From positions 62,001 through 126,000 of the forward strand of contig JAJFJU010000002.1 in assembly GCA_021773645.1 (NCBI GenBank): 64,000 nt of DNA. The letters run 5' to 3'. Under the pieces are notes generated by a model. It worked only from the letters and a program-made list of their open reading frames with translations, ran no database searches and was not told the DNA's origin. The DNA comes from Gammaproteobacteria bacterium (lineage in GTDB: Bacteria; Pseudomonadota; Gammaproteobacteria; HK1). Within the stretch, counting starts at the first letter, position 1. Every line of letters starts with the position of its first letter. Shown here piece after piece: positions 45,804-56,231 of this stretch. A program made the translations under genes and the position numbers.

Positions 45804-46469
45804 ATGACTAATCAAACATTAGCGCTGGACGACGCACTGTATGCCTATCTATTGGATAGCTCGCTACAGGAACCGAATATTCTTCGTGCCCTGCGGGAGG
45901 AGACCGAGCGTGATGCCATGTCGATGATGCGCATCGCCCCGGAGCAGGGTCAGTTCATGGCGTTGTTGGTGCGTCTAATCGGGGCGCGCCGAGTATTGGA
46001 AATTGGTACCTATACCGGCTATAGCGCGTTGTGGATGGCGCTTTCCCAGCCTATGGATGGCGAATTGATCGCCTGTGATATCAGCACAGAATGGACTGCG
46101 GTGGCGCAGCGATTCTGGCAGAAGGCCGGTGTGGCTAAGCAGGTGCAGCTTGAATTGCGGCCAGCCATAGAGACCTTGGATAAGTTATTGGATGAGGGGC
46201 AGGCAGAAAGTTTTGATCTCGCCTTCATAGATGCCGACAAACCGAACTATGAGGCCTATTTTGAGCGTTGCCTGCGGCTGCTGCGCCCCCGTGGAGTGAT
46301 TCTGGTAGACAATGTCCTATGGGATGGTCGGGTTGCCGACCCGATGGAGACAGATGAGAGTACGGTAGCAATTCGTGCCTTCAATGAGGCGCGAGCCAGC
46401 GACTCACGCATCTGGCTTTCCATGTTGCCCGTGGGTGATGGTTTGACGCTGGCAATGAAGCGAGATTGA
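45804..46469 (+). CDS. SAM-dependent O-methyltransferase (caffeoyl-CoA type)
   Basis: A 221-residue class I methyltransferase. It has motif [41 protein letters not shown] with the metal-binding acidic residues, and [15 protein letters not shown]. Substrate unknown; related bacterial enzymes methylate catechol-like hydroxyls. ttcA follows after 25 bp. Confidence 0.93.
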   Translation: MTNQTLALDDALYAYLLDSSLQEPNILRALREETERDAMSMMRIAPEQGQFMALLVRLIGARRVLEIGTYTGYSALWMALSQPMDGELIACDISTEWTAVAQRFWQKAGVAKQVQLELRPAIETLDKLLDEGQAESFDLAFIDADKPNYEAYFERCLRLLRPRGVILVDNVLWDGRVADPMETDESTVAIRAFNEARASDSRIWLSMLPVGDGLTLAMKRD

Positions 46470-46494
46470 GTGGGACGATAGGCAGGATACGAAG

Positions 46495-47304
46495 ATGGAA
46501 GCGCTACACCACAAAGCAAAATACCGGACCAATAAACTGCATAAGCGCTTGCGGCGACTGGTGGGTCAGGCTATTGAGGACTATCGGATGATCGGTCCGG
46601 GGGATCGGGTGATGGTCTGCCTTTCCGGTGGCAAGGATAGCTACACTTTGCTTGATATCCTGCTGCATTTACAACGCCACGCACCGGTGGATTTCGACAT
46701 CATTGCAGTACATCTGGACCAGAAGCAGCCGGGCTATCCTGGGCATGTGCTGCCAGAGTATCTAGATGACGTGGGGGTTGAGTACCGCATTGCCGAGCAG
46801 GATACCTACCGTGTGGTGCAGCGCGTGATCCCGGAGGGAAAAACCACTTGTTCGCTGTGCTCGCGCCTGCGCCGAGGCGCGCTCTACCGGCTGGCAACGG
46901 AGGTTGGAGCTACTCGTATCGCTCTTGGCCACCACCGTGAGGACATACTAGAGACCTTTTTCCTCAATCTGTTTCATGGCGGCACCCTTTCGGCGATGCC
47001 GGCAAAGTTACGCAATGACACAGGTGATCATGTGGTGATTCGTCCGCTAGCCTATTGTCGTGAGCAAGATATTGCCCGTTATGCGGCGGAGCAGGACTTC
47101 CCCATCATTGACTGCAATCTATGCGGCTCTCAATCACGGCTCCAGCGTCAGGTGATTAAGGAAATGATGCGGTGTTGGGATCACGAGTACCCCGGTCGGC
47201 TGGAGAGTATGTTCCGGGCCTTGCAGCAAGTTCGGCCCTCGCAATTGCTCGATCAGGCGTTATTTCCCTTTGCCGAGCTAGAGCAAACACTCCCATCAGA
47301 ATAG
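46495..47304 (+). CDS. ttcA: tRNA 2-thiocytidine(32) synthetase TtcA
   Basis: A 269-residue PP-loop ATPase that thiolates cytidine 32 of certain tRNAs. SGGKDS is at residues 44-49, the first CxxC at Cys119/Cys122 and the second at Cys207/Cys210, which bind the Fe-S cluster. [19 protein letters not shown] is the family's central block. Confidence 0.97.
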   Translation: MEALHHKAKYRTNKLHKRLRRLVGQAIEDYRMIGPGDRVMVCLSGGKDSYTLLDILLHLQRHAPVDFDIIAVHLDQKQPGYPGHVLPEYLDDVGVEYRIAEQDTYRVVQRVIPEGKTTCSLCSRLRRGALYRLATEVGATRIALGHHREDILETFFLNLFHGGTLSAMPAKLRNDTGDHVVIRPLAYCREQDIARYAAEQDFPIIDCNLCGSQSRLQRQVIKEMMRCWDHEYPGRLESMFRALQQVRPSQLLDQALFPFAELEQTLPSE

Positions 47305-47365
47305 TTAGCGTGGGTGCATCTATACTCACTCGCAAGTATCACGATAACCATATAGAGGATGTTCG

Positions 47366-47896
47366 ATGACCATTCAGTGGAACGATGCCATGAGCGTCGG
47401 GAATGCCGACATAGATAACGAGCACAAACAGCTTATCAAGCTGATTAACCAAGCTGAGGTGGCGCTGGAAGAGCGGGAGAACCACGATGCCTTGTTAGCT
47501 GTGCTGGGTGAGTTGGTGAAATATACCCGCTACCATTTTGACCGCGAGGAAATCATTCAGCTGAATATCAAGTATCCCGATTATGTGGAGCACAAGCTGG
47601 AGCATCAGGAGCTGGTTGAAAATCTAGAGGAATTTATGCGCCACTTCGAGGTGGCCAGCGAAAAAAATGATGAGCCTGCTTCAGAAGCGGTGGCTCCCGG
47701 GGGAGAGCCCGAGTCAGCGTCCGGCAGCGCCGCTACCCCTGATGTTGAGTTGGCCAATGGTGTAGGTGAGCCGGAAGTTAAAAGCCTGGCGGAAAGAAAT
47801 ACCGAGGAATTGATGGGCTTGTTGCGCCATTGGATTATCGATCATGTGCTGACCACCGATCGAAAAATGAAACCCTATCTGAAAGTACTTCGGTAA
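47366..47896 (+). CDS. Bacteriohemerythrin with an acidic insertion
   Basis: A 176-residue hemerythrin. Ligand motifs are NADIDNEHKQLIKLI, RYHFDREEIIQL, HKLEHQELV and the final HVLTTDRKM. Between the third and fourth helices (about residues 95-140) there is an insertion rich in Glu, Ala, Pro, Ser and Gly, absent from typical members of about 135 residues. The Asp/His ligands are retained, so oxygen binding is likely. The insert may be a flexible docking loop. Confidence 0.93.
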   Translation: MTIQWNDAMSVGNADIDNEHKQLIKLINQAEVALEERENHDALLAVLGELVKYTRYHFDREEIIQLNIKYPDYVEHKLEHQELVENLEEFMRHFEVASEKNDEPASEAVAPGGEPESASGSAATPDVELANGVGEPEVKSLAERNTEELMGLLRHWIIDHVLTTDRKMKPYLKVLR

Positions 47897-47950
47897 ATTC
47901 TATTTCGCCAAACCTTGTGTTCCAGTTTTCCCCTAGCCTGGAGAGTTCCC

Positions 47951-48229
47951 ATGTATTACCTGCTTTTTTATGAAACGGTTGCGGACTATGCCGAAAAGCG
48001 GGATTTATACCGTGCACCTCATCGCGCTCACGGGAAAACCGCCTATGAGCGTGGAGAGCTGGTGATGGCGGGAGCGTTGGCGGATCCGGTGGATGGGGTG
48101 GTGCTGGTGTTCAAGGGCGATGACGAGCAGGTGGCAGAGCAGTTTGCGCGGGATGATCCCTATGTGCAGAACGGGCTGATTACGAAGTGGCACGTACGGC
48201 CCTGGAGTGTGGTTTTGGGTGGGGTGTAG
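47951..48229 (+). CDS. YciI-family protein
   Basis: About 92 residues from ATG 47951. It has the YciI-like core MYYLLFYETVADYAEKR, RAPHRAHGKTAYERGELVMA, GALADPVDGVVLVF and DDPYVQNGLITKWHVRPW, with the conserved His and Asp. A ferredoxin-like fold; function poorly known. Confidence 0.93.
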   Translation: MYYLLFYETVADYAEKRDLYRAPHRAHGKTAYERGELVMAGALADPVDGVVLVFKGDDEQVAEQFARDDPYVQNGLITKWHVRPWSVVLGGV

Positions 48230-48271
48230 ACAGAATATAATGGGGCATTATTTCCCCGAAGGATTTTTTTG

Positions 48272-48877
48272 ATGGCCCTGTATCTCGTTCGCCACGGCGA
48301 AACCGAATGGAACCGACAGCAACGGCTGCAAACAGTGAGTGATATCCCGCTTAATGAGCGTGGGCGTGCCCAGGCAGCATGTATACGGAATGAATTGGCG
48401 GCTCGAAAGGTGCATTTTGCGCTTGCACGTAGCAGCCCTTTGTCCCGGGCCGTGGAGACAGCAAAGGCTATAGTGGCTGGGAAGTCGGTTCCCATGCGTG
48501 GCGATGCAGCCTTTCTGGAACTGTCTGTAGGCGATTACGAGGGAAAGTACGAGGCGGATTTGCGCGCCTCTATGGGAGCTGCCTATGACGATTGGCGGGC
48601 GCTGGAGCACACGGTGGCGGCACCTGGTGGTGAAAACATTTTCATGGCGGCACCGCGTGTGCGCCGTGCATTGCTCGACCTGAAAGCCCTGGCCATTGGC
48701 GGTGATGTGCTGATCGTCGGGCATCAGGCGGTGAACATGACGATTATGGCGGTGATATCTGGCTGCTTTGATGTTTCGAGCCTGGCCTCTCGGCGCCAAC
48801 GCAATGACGAGATCTATGTCTGGGACATGGCCCGTGGCCGCTTGCTGGATCGTTTACAGATCAACGTCGCGGACTAA
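48272..48877 (+). CDS. Histidine phosphatase-family protein (GpmB-like)
   Basis: About 201 residues. The catalytic motif LVRHGETEWN at the N-terminus, ARSSPLSRAVETA, the acceptor Glu in ELSVGDYEGKYE, and the second His in VLIVGHQAVN. Substrate undetermined. The HAD phosphatase gene starts 4 bp after its stop. Confidence 0.94.
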   Translation: MALYLVRHGETEWNRQQRLQTVSDIPLNERGRAQAACIRNELAARKVHFALARSSPLSRAVETAKAIVAGKSVPMRGDAAFLELSVGDYEGKYEADLRASMGAAYDDWRALEHTVAAPGGENIFMAAPRVRRALLDLKALAIGGDVLIVGHQAVNMTIMAVISGCFDVSSLASRRQRNDEIYVWDMARGRLLDRLQINVAD

Positions 48878-48881
48878 AGCG

Positions 48882-49565
48882 ATGCCGATACGCTGCATTA
48901 CCTTCGACCTGGACGACACTCTGTGGGACTGTGCGGCGGTGATGGATGGTGCCGAGGCGGGTTTTTATGCCTGGCTTGATGAGCACCTGCCGAAGGTGGT
49001 GGCCGGGCATACGTCTGAGTCGCTCATCGCCCAGCGCCGTGACTTTTGTGAGCGTCATCCGGAGTTAAGCCATGATTTCACCCGCTTGCGTAAAGGCTGG
49101 TTGGCGGAGGTGGTGGCGACACACGGTTATGCCCTGGAGCTGGTAGAGATTGGATTTCGCGCCTTCTGGAAGATGCGTAACGACGTGCAGCTATTGGTCG
49201 GAGTGGCTGAAATGCTGGCGGATCTGCAAAGGGATTATCGCCTCGGGGTGATCAGCAATGGCAATGCTGATGTACACCATATAGGCATTGGTCATCACTT
49301 CGAATTTGTAGTCCACGCTGCTACCGCCGGCGTACTCAAGCCCGATCCATTGATTTTTCAACATGCGGTCGAGGCCGCTGGCGTGTCGGTTGAGGAAATT
49401 GTCCATGTCGGCGATGACCCGGTGCGTGACGTGGCGGGCGCTGCGGCGGTAGGCATGCATACGGTGTGGGTGAATCACCAGCGTGTGGTCTGGCCGGGCG
49501 GTCCCATGGCGGACGCGGAGATTTCGCAACTCTCGCAGTTAAAAGAGGTGCTACAGGCATGGTGA
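48882..49565 (+). CDS. HAD-superfamily hydrolase (YigB-like)
   Basis: About 227 residues from ATG 48882. Motif I FDLDDTLWD, motif II GVISNGN, Lys in GVLKPDPLIF, motif IV HVGDDPVRDVAGAAAVGM. A C1-type cap. Resembles phosphatases acting on FMN or small phosphates, but the substrate is unknown. Overlaps the next gene start (ATGGTGATG). Confidence 0.93.
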   Translation: MPIRCITFDLDDTLWDCAAVMDGAEAGFYAWLDEHLPKVVAGHTSESLIAQRRDFCERHPELSHDFTRLRKGWLAEVVATHGYALELVEIGFRAFWKMRNDVQLLVGVAEMLADLQRDYRLGVISNGNADVHHIGIGHHFEFVVHAATAGVLKPDPLIFQHAVEAAGVSVEEIVHVGDDPVRDVAGAAAVGMHTVWVNHQRVVWPGGPMADAEISQLSQLKEVLQAW

Positions 49566-50563
49566 TGAAGGCGGTATTGGTACATAAAGCCGGCGGGCCA
49601 GAGCAACTCTACGTGGGTGAGGTATCGCGGCCAGTGCCAGGTGAAGGGCAGGTATTAATTCGGGTGATGGCGACCTCCGTGAACGGGGCGGACTTGGTAC
49701 AGCGAGCGGGACGCTATCCAGCACCACTTGGGGAATCAGAGATCCTCGGACTGGAGGCGGCCGGAGTTATTGCCGTCTTGGGGCCGGGCGTTTCCGGTTG
49801 GCAGGTCGGGGATGCCGTGATGTCTCTGGTGGCGGGTGGTGGCTACGCGGAGTACGCCTTGGCCTGGGCGGAACATTTGTTGCCCAAACCAGAAAATTTC
49901 AGCTTTCTCGAGGCGGCGTGCATCGCCGAGGTTTATCTGACTGCTTATCTGAATCTATTTCTGCTTGGTGAGTTGAGGGACGGTGAGTGTGTTTTGGTGC
50001 ACGGTGGCGGTGGTGGCGTGAATACCGCGGCTATCCAGCTATGCCAAGAATTGGTGCCTGACGCCCGGCTGATGGTGACGGCCTCACCAAAGAAGGTGGG
50101 GCGGGTGCGGAAGTTGGGGGTGCACCATGTGGTGAACTATCGGGAGGTTGAGTTTGCCGAAGCCGCGAAGGAATTTACCCAAAGGCGGGGGCTGGATCTC
50201 ATCCTTGACCATATTGGTGCCGATTATCTCGATGCCAATATGCGCGCCCTAGGAGTTGGGGGGCGGCTCGTGGTGATCGGTATTAGCAGCGGTCCGCGGG
50301 CGGAATTGAATATGGGGCGCATGATGGTCAAACGCCAGCGCATTATCGGCTCGGTGCTGCGTTCGCGCTCGGTGGCCGAAAAGGCGGAACTCATTGCCAG
50401 TTTTTGTGCCGCGGTGATGCCGGCATTAGAGGCTGGGCGAATCGTGCCTCGGATTCACGCGGTGTTTCCACTGGAACTCGCGGGGGAGGCGCATCGGGCG
50501 ATGGCGGCGGGCGCGCACTTCGGCAAGTTGGTCCTGAAGGTGGTTAGTGATCATGTAGAATGA
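49559..50563 (+). CDS. Zinc-independent quinone oxidoreductase (MDR family)
   Basis: About 334 residues from ATG 49559 (or 49565). It has the GroES-like N-terminus (MKAVLVHKAGGPEQLYVGEV), NGADLVQRAGRYP, the central HGGGGGVNTAAIQLCQEL nucleotide-binding turn and DLILDHIGADYL. No structural zinc cysteines, consistent with NADPH:quinone reductase of the QOR/PIG3 type. The start codons overlap the HAD stop. Confidence 0.93.
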   Translation: MVMKAVLVHKAGGPEQLYVGEVSRPVPGEGQVLIRVMATSVNGADLVQRAGRYPAPLGESEILGLEAAGVIAVLGPGVSGWQVGDAVMSLVAGGGYAEYALAWAEHLLPKPENFSFLEAACIAEVYLTAYLNLFLLGELRDGECVLVHGGGGGVNTAAIQLCQELVPDARLMVTASPKKVGRVRKLGVHHVVNYREVEFAEAAKEFTQRRGLDLILDHIGADYLDANMRALGVGGRLVVIGISSGPRAELNMGRMMVKRQRIIGSVLRSRSVAEKAELIASFCAAVMPALEAGRIVPRIHAVFPLELAGEAHRAMAAGAHFGKLVLKVVSDHVE

Positions 50564-50648
50564 CAGCCTTTATATTGCGGTGGGCATGGGGTTCGTTGCC
50601 CTTTCAATGATAAAAACTGGGGTGTCCCAGGAATGCTGGAGAGCCGAA

Positions 50649-52307
50649 ATGGATTACCGTGAAGGGCTTGAACAAAAGCTTGGGCTTAATAATGTCTCTT
50701 ATCAGTACAACTTGCCCAAGGAGGAGCTGTTCGACGAGGCGATTAAACACGATCGCGGCCGAGTAAAAAAAGGCGGCCCTGACGATGCGCAGAAGGCCTT
50801 TGCTACCAAACTGGGTGTTGATGGCCCGCTGATCTATTACGGTGATCCCAGCTGCACGGGCCGCCCGGTACACGACACCTTTATGGTGGCCTGGCCCGAG
50901 GTGGAAGGTGATATCTGGTGGAAGGACAATCTTAAAAAATTCGACCCGACAAAGTATGAGGGGCTGCTAGAACGCGTTGTCAAACATGTAAATGAGCGGG
51001 AAACGCGCCTTTATGTTCAGGACGTGTTCGCCGGCGCGGACCCCGAGTATGCCGTGCCTTATCGTTTTGTCGGTGAGTTTGCGACCCACGCCATGTTCGC
51101 CCACAACATGTTTCCCAAGGACGTGGAAGGTATAGAGAACGCGGAAGACAAGCGTTGGACCATGCTCAACGTGCCCTCTTTCCACTGTGATCCGGAACGG
51201 GATGGCAGCTATTCCAAACGCGCGGTGATCATTGATACTCGTAATCAGATTTGTCTAGTGGTGGGGCGCGCCGATTACTGTGGCGTGGTCAAAAAGTGCA
51301 TGTTCACGGTGTTGAATTATCTGCTTCCGGAGCAGAATTTCCTGTCCATGCATTGCTCTGGCAATGTCGGCAAGGCCGGCGATGCAGCCATCATGTTCGG
51401 GCTTTCCGGCACTGGTAAGACCACATTGTCCGCGGATCCTGATCGCAACCTGGTGGGAGACGATGAACTGGGTTGGACCGAAGTCGGTATCTCCAACTTC
51501 GAGGACGGTTGTTACGCCAAACTCATCGATCTCGACAAAGAAGCGGAGCCTGTCATTGCGGCGGCGCTTTCCATGAAGGGCACCATCATCGAAAACGTGC
51601 CGCCGCTGCCTGGTAAGGATCTCGCCGATACTGATCCGCAGGAATTTGATCTGACGGATAACTCAATCACTGAGAACACCCGTTTTTCCTATCCGCTTTC
51701 CTGTAATCCTAATGTCGCAGAGGGCTCCAGGGGGGATCATCCTGAGACTATCGTGCTGCTCACCGCCGATGCCTTTGGTACGTTGCCTCCGGTTTCGGTG
51801 CTGGATAGCAATGACGTGATGTATCACTTTGCCCAAGGCTTCACCTCCCGCCTGGCGGGCACGGAGGTGGGCGTGACCTCTCCAGAGGCCACCTTCAGCT
51901 CCTGTTTTGGTGCGCCTTTTATGGCGCGTCGCCCAGCGGTGTACGCCAAGCTGCTGCAGGAAAAGATGGAAAAGCACGATGCGCGCTGCATCCTGCTAAA
52001 CACTGGTTGGAGCGGTGGTGCGGCGGGTGATGTGCCGCGGATTTCCCTGAAAAATACCCGCGCTATGCTCAATGCTGCGCTGCGTGGAGATCTACATGCC
52101 GAGGGTATGGAGTACAGCGTGCATCCAATCTTTAAGCTGAGTATTCCCAAGAGCTGCCCCGGTGTGGATGACGCGATGCTCGACCCGGGAGCAGCTTGGT
52201 CGGATGTTAGGGCCTACCGGGAATCCGCGGAAAAGCTACGCGATATGTTCCGCGCCAACTTTAAAAAGAATAACTTTGCCGATTTTGGCATTGATGAGGC
52301 GATGTGA
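50649..52307 (+). CDS. pckA: Phosphoenolpyruvate carboxykinase (ATP)
   Basis: About 552 residues. Converts oxaloacetate to PEP with ATP, the first step of gluconeogenesis. The kinase P-loop GLSGTGKTTLS is at residues 251-261, the family block MHCSGNVGKAGDAAIMFG precedes it, and SNFEDGCYAKLIDLDKEAEP follows. ATG 50649 is chosen for GGAGA seven bases upstream; the longer frame from 50580 adds non-conserved residues. Confidence 0.97.
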   Translation: MDYREGLEQKLGLNNVSYQYNLPKEELFDEAIKHDRGRVKKGGPDDAQKAFATKLGVDGPLIYYGDPSCTGRPVHDTFMVAWPEVEGDIWWKDNLKKFDPTKYEGLLERVVKHVNERETRLYVQDVFAGADPEYAVPYRFVGEFATHAMFAHNMFPKDVEGIENAEDKRWTMLNVPSFHCDPERDGSYSKRAVIIDTRNQICLVVGRADYCGVVKKCMFTVLNYLLPEQNFLSMHCSGNVGKAGDAAIMFGLSGTGKTTLSADPDRNLVGDDELGWTEVGISNFEDGCYAKLIDLDKEAEPVIAAALSMKGTIIENVPPLPGKDLADTDPQEFDLTDNSITENTRFSYPLSCNPNVAEGSRGDHPETIVLLTADAFGTLPPVSVLDSNDVMYHFAQGFTSRLAGTEVGVTSPEATFSSCFGAPFMARRPAVYAKLLQEKMEKHDARCILLNTGWSGGAAGDVPRISLKNTRAMLNAALRGDLHAEGMEYSVHPIFKLSIPKSCPGVDDAMLDPGAAWSDVRAYRESAEKLRDMFRANFKKNNFADFGIDEAM

Positions 52308-52359
52308 GAGGCTCTCGGGTTTCGCTGCATGCCTTCGCTATCTCAAGGAAACGTCCTAG

Positions 52360-53559
52360 ATGAATATTCATGAATACCAGGCCAAGCAGTTACTGAAGAA
52401 ATTTGGCGTTGCGGTGCCTGCGGGAGGAGTGGCCGAGTCGGCCGACGAGGCGGTGGCGCGGGCACAGGAACTGCCTGGTGATTTATGGGTGGTGAAAACC
52501 CAGATCCATGCGGGTGGACGCGGTGCAGGGCACTTCGCGGGCGATGCCGATGATGCGCCAGGCGGCGTGCGTCTGGCCCGTTCAATGGAAGAGGTGCGCG
52601 GTCACGCCGAGGCCATGTTAGGGCGCACCCTGGTCACTAGACAGACCGGTCCGGCCGGTCGTGAGGTGCGGCGGATCTATGTGGAGGAGGGCTGTGATAT
52701 CGCCCGTGAGCTGTATCTCGGCATGTTGCTGGATCGGGCAACTTCACGCGTTGTTATGATGGCTTCTACGGAAGGCGGCATGGAGATCGAAGAGGTGGCG
52801 GCCAAAACACCGGAGAAGATCCTCAAGGTCTACATCGATCCGGCTACCGGCATGGAACCCTTTCACGCCCGTAAGCTGGCCTTCGGTCTCGGCCTTAAGG
52901 GCAAGCAGGTTTCCTCGGCGGTGAAGTTTATGCTCGGTATGTACCGTGCTTTCACCGGGCTGGATGCCAGCATCGTGGAGATCAATCCGCTGGTGGTGAC
53001 CGCCGGAGATGAATTGCTGGCATTAGACGCGAAGATGAATTTTGATGACAACGCGCTCTATCGTCACCCGGATGTACTCAATCTGCGAGATGAGCACGAA
53101 GAAGACCCGTCGGAACTGGAAGCGGCCCGCTTTGGGCTTAATTACATCAAGCTCGATGGCTCCATTGGCTGCATGGTCAACGGTGCCGGGTTGGCCATGG
53201 CGACCATGGATATCATCAAGCTCTATGGCCGTTCCCCAGCCAATTTTCTCGATGTGGGTGGCGGTGCCGATACCAAGCAGGTCACCGAAGCCTTCAAGCT
53301 CATCAATGCGGATCCCAACGTCAAGGGCATTCTGGTCAACATCTTCGGCGGCATCATGCGTTGCGATGTAATTGCCGAGGGGGTGGTAGCAGCAGCCAAA
53401 GAGGTAGGAATCCACGTGCCGTTGGTGGTGCGTTTGGAAGGCACTAACGTGAAACAAGGAAAAAAGATTTTGGCTGAATCCGGTCTCGATATCCTATCCG
53501 CAGAGGATTTGGGAGATGCCGCGGAAAAGGTTGTGGCGGCAATTGGAGGGAAATCCTGA
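52360..53559 (+). CDS. sucC: Succinyl-CoA synthetase beta subunit
   Basis: A 399-residue ATP-grasp protein. [17 protein letters not shown] is the conserved start, [10 protein letters not shown] and [17 protein letters not shown] are signature blocks, and [13 protein letters not shown] is the CoA-ligase part. Its sequence fits the succinate enzyme, not clearly the malate-CoA ligase type. The stop overlaps the sucD start by one base. Confidence 0.96.
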   Translation: MNIHEYQAKQLLKKFGVAVPAGGVAESADEAVARAQELPGDLWVVKTQIHAGGRGAGHFAGDADDAPGGVRLARSMEEVRGHAEAMLGRTLVTRQTGPAGREVRRIYVEEGCDIARELYLGMLLDRATSRVVMMASTEGGMEIEEVAAKTPEKILKVYIDPATGMEPFHARKLAFGLGLKGKQVSSAVKFMLGMYRAFTGLDASIVEINPLVVTAGDELLALDAKMNFDDNALYRHPDVLNLRDEHEEDPSELEAARFGLNYIKLDGSIGCMVNGAGLAMATMDIIKLYGRSPANFLDVGGGADTKQVTEAFKLINADPNVKGILVNIFGGIMRCDVIAEGVVAAAKEVGIHVPLVVRLEGTNVKQGKKILAESGLDILSAEDLGDAAEKVVAAIGGKS

Positions 53560-54434
53560 TGGCGGTGCTCGTAGACGAAAACACCAAGGTTATTTGCCAG
53601 GGTTTTACTGGCCAACAGGGCACTTTTCATTCTACCCAAGCCATCGAATATGGCACCCGCATGGTAGGCGGAGTCACCCCCGGTAAGGGTGGTGGCACTC
53701 ATCTCGATTTGCCGCTCTTCAATACCGTGGCAGAGGCAGTGGATACGACGGGCGCCGATGCCTCCGTGATCTATGTGCCACCGCCCTTCGCGGCGGATGC
53801 CATCCTTGAGGCCATCGATGCCGAAGTCCCGCTGGTGGTGTGCATTACCGAAGGTATCCCTGTGTTGGATATGGTGCGGGTTAAACGTGCCCTGCTGGGT
53901 TCCGGCACCCGCCTCATTGGTCCCAACTGCCCCGGCATCATCACCCCCGATGCCTGCAAGATTGGCATCATGCCGGGCCATATTCACCAGCGCGGATCCG
54001 TGGGCGTGGTGTCACGCTCCGGCACCCTCACCTACGAGGCGGTAGCTCAGACCTCGGCGGTGGGGCTTGGCCAGAGCACCTGTATCGGTATTGGCGGCGA
54101 CCCGGTCAATGGCACCAACTTTGTCGATTGTCTGGATCTCTTCCTTGGCGATCCCGAGACTGAGGCGATTATCATGATCGGCGAAATCGGTGGCTCGGCA
54201 GAGGAAGAGGCTGCAGAATTTCTCCAGCAGTCGAAGGTGAAGAAACCGGTAGTGGGTTTCATTGCGGGACTGACCGCGCCGCCTGGACGACGCATGGGTC
54301 ATGCGGGTGCGATTATCTCCGGCGGCAAGGGTGGTGCAGGCGACAAGATCGAGGCCATGAAGAGCGCCGGGATCCACGTCTCCGATTCACCCGCCACGCT
54401 CGGTACCACCCTCAAAGAAGTACTTGGGAGTTAA
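53559..54434 (+). CDS. sucD: Succinyl-CoA synthetase alpha subunit
   Basis: A 291-residue protein. CoA-binding N-terminal domain: [20 protein letters not shown], and the P-loop-like GGVTPGKGG. The phosphorylated active-site His is His248 in [31 protein letters not shown] is the second family block. GGAGGG before the ATG and the TGATG overlap show coupling with sucC. Confidence 0.97.
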   Translation: MAVLVDENTKVICQGFTGQQGTFHSTQAIEYGTRMVGGVTPGKGGGTHLDLPLFNTVAEAVDTTGADASVIYVPPPFAADAILEAIDAEVPLVVCITEGIPVLDMVRVKRALLGSGTRLIGPNCPGIITPDACKIGIMPGHIHQRGSVGVVSRSGTLTYEAVAQTSAVGLGQSTCIGIGGDPVNGTNFVDCLDLFLGDPETEAIIMIGEIGGSAEEEAAEFLQQSKVKKPVVGFIAGLTAPPGRRMGHAGAIISGGKGGAGDKIEAMKSAGIHVSDSPATLGTTLKEVLGS

Positions 54435-54436
54435 CA

Positions 54437-54540
54437 GGCTCCACGGCTCGTATTTCAGCGACTCGCCGTAGATACGTCCCTGTAGGCTCAACGGCACTTT
54501 CCTTGGTGCCGATGGTCGTTGAAACACGAGCCGTGGAACC
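54437..54540. repeat. Long inverted repeat, MITE- or REP-like
   Basis: Arms at 54441-54462 and 54515-54536 are complementary at 20 of 22 positions, with near-complementary flanks (26 bp with 3 mismatches). The 52-bp centre contains GCCGTAGATACGTCCCTGTA. It lies between sucD and the formate dehydrogenase genes. A palindromic repeat of this size is typical of dispersed bacterial repeats, possibly also acting as transcript separator. Confidence 0.6.
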
Positions 54541-54575
54541 ATGATGGCTTGGCGTTCCGGTCAACGGGGGCGAAT

Positions 54576-56231
54576 ATGGCGAGGGCCAGAGGCAAACAGC
54601 GCAGACTGCACACCCGTGGGCGTAGCATTGAGCCCACGGCGCTCAAAGATGTGCGGGAACTGCTGGGAGATGCGCCGCTTCAGCGTGATCTGCTGATTGA
54701 ATATCTCCACCGTATTCAGGACCATTACCATCAACTCTCTCGCCCGTATCTCGTGGTCCTCGCGGCCGAGATGCGAATCCCTATGGCGGAGATCTATGAA
54801 GTGGCGAGTTTCTACGCCCACTTTCACATAGACCGCAAAGATCCCTCACTTCCCATCCTGCGGGTATGTACCAGCCTGCCCTGCATGCTCGCCGGCGCCA
54901 ACGAATTGCTTGGGCGGTTGCGCGGCCAATTTTCGGGTCGTGCCCAGGTGTTGCCCGCCTCCTGTATGGGCCGCTGTGACTGCGCCCCGGTGGCCGCTGT
55001 CGATGCTCACTATATCGGCGATGCCAGTCCGCAATTGGTAGCTGCCGCGCTGGACAATGGTGTGGATGAACCGGTTCCGACAGCAACTCGCTACGCGGCG
55101 TATGTGGCGGGAAAGGGTTACCAGTTGTTGCAGAGCTGTCATAAAGGCGAGCGCTCACTAGCGGATATTCTCAAGGAACTGGAGGCTTCGGGTCTGCGTG
55201 GTCTGGGTGGGGCCGGCTTCCCTGCTGCGCGCAAATGGCGGACAGTGGCGGCCAAACCAGGTCCGCGTTACATGGTGATCAATGCCGACGAGGGTGAACC
55301 TGGCACCTTTAAGGATCGTGACTATCTCGCTCGTGATCCCCATTGGGTGCTGGAAGGTGCGCTGCTCGCAGCCTGGGCAGTGGGTGCGGACAAGGTTTAT
55401 ATCTATCTTCGGGATGAATATCCGGAACTCCATCACCTGTTGGCCGAGGAATTGCCTGCAGTCATCGAGGCGAGTCTGGCTCCTGCTGGTGGGGTCGAGG
55501 TGCGGCGCGGTGCCGGCGCCTACATCTGCGGCGAGGAGTCAGCGATGCTGGAGAGCATTGAGGGCAAGCGTGGTCTGCCGCGCCATCGTCCGCCCTTCGT
55601 TGCCGAGCGGGGCCTCTTTGGTCGCCCGACGCTGGTACACAACGTGGAAACACTCTACTGGCTGCGTGAGATTCTGGAGCAGGGCGCGAAGCGTTTCGCC
55701 AGCCAAGGCCTGAACGGTGCTAGCGGGCTGCGTGCCTGGTCGGTTTCTGGGCGAGTGCGTAAGCCAGGGGTGAAGCGGGCACCAGCGGGTATCAGTGCGC
55801 GCCAGCTCATTGACGACTATGCGGGTGGCATGGCCGAGGGACACACCTTCCACGCCTTCCTTCCGGGCGGCGCTTCCGGTGGCATTTTGCCGGCACGTCT
55901 CGCCGATCTGCCACTGGATTTTGGTAGCCTCGATGAATATGGCTGCTTTGTCGGTTCCGGGGCGCTTATCGTGTTAAGCGATCAAGATAATCTCTCCATA
56001 GTGACGCGCAACTTGATGGGCTTTTTCGCCCACGAAAGCTGCGGTCAGTGCACCCCCTGCCGTGTTGGCACAGAAAAAGCTGCCGAACTGCTGCGCACGC
56101 CGGTGGAAAATGAGGGCCTTCTCACCGAATTGGCCGAGGTGATGACCGATGCCTCCATTTGCGGCCTGGGCCAGGCGGCCCCCAATCCTGTGCGTTCCCT
56201 GTATCGCTTCTTTCGGGATGACCTGAAATGA
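54576..56231 (+). CDS. Formate dehydrogenase diaphorase subunit (NuoE-NuoF fusion, FdsGB-like)
   Basis: About 551 residues. N-terminal NuoE/FdsG domain with [2Fe-2S] ligands C-x4-C in VCTSLPCM and C-x3-C in ASCMGRCDCAP. The NuoF/FdsB domain follows with FMN/NADH-binding GGAGFPAARKW, NADEGEPGTFKD and the [4Fe-4S] site ESCGQCTPCRVG plus a later Cys in SICGLGQ. ATG 54576 is chosen because the family begins there; an upstream ATG at 54519 falls inside the inverted repeat. It passes electrons from the catalytic subunit to NAD. Confidence 0.94.
   Translation: MARARGKQRRLHTRGRSIEPTALKDVRELLGDAPLQRDLLIEYLHRIQDHYHQLSRPYLVVLAAEMRIPMAEIYEVASFYAHFHIDRKDPSLPILRVCTSLPCMLAGANELLGRLRGQFSGRAQVLPASCMGRCDCAPVAAVDAHYIGDASPQLVAAALDNGVDEPVPTATRYAAYVAGKGYQLLQSCHKGERSLADILKELEASGLRGLGGAGFPAARKWRTVAAKPGPRYMVINADEGEPGTFKDRDYLARDPHWVLEGALLAAWAVGADKVYIYLRDEYPELHHLLAEELPAVIEASLAPAGGVEVRRGAGAYICGEESAMLESIEGKRGLPRHRPPFVAERGLFGRPTLVHNVETLYWLREILEQGAKRFASQGLNGASGLRAWSVSGRVRKPGVKRAPAGISARQLIDDYAGGMAEGHTFHAFLPGGASGGILPARLADLPLDFGSLDEYGCFVGSGALIVLSDQDNLSIVTRNLMGFFAHESCGQCTPCRVGTEKAAELLRTPVENEGLLTELAEVMTDASICGLGQAAPNPVRSLYRFFRDDLK

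Noticed and set aside
52360-54434. Malate-CoA ligase (MtkAB) of the serine cycle, instead of SucCD
   Set aside because: The beta-subunit sequence fits succinyl-CoA synthetase better and no other serine-cycle gene is present in the window.
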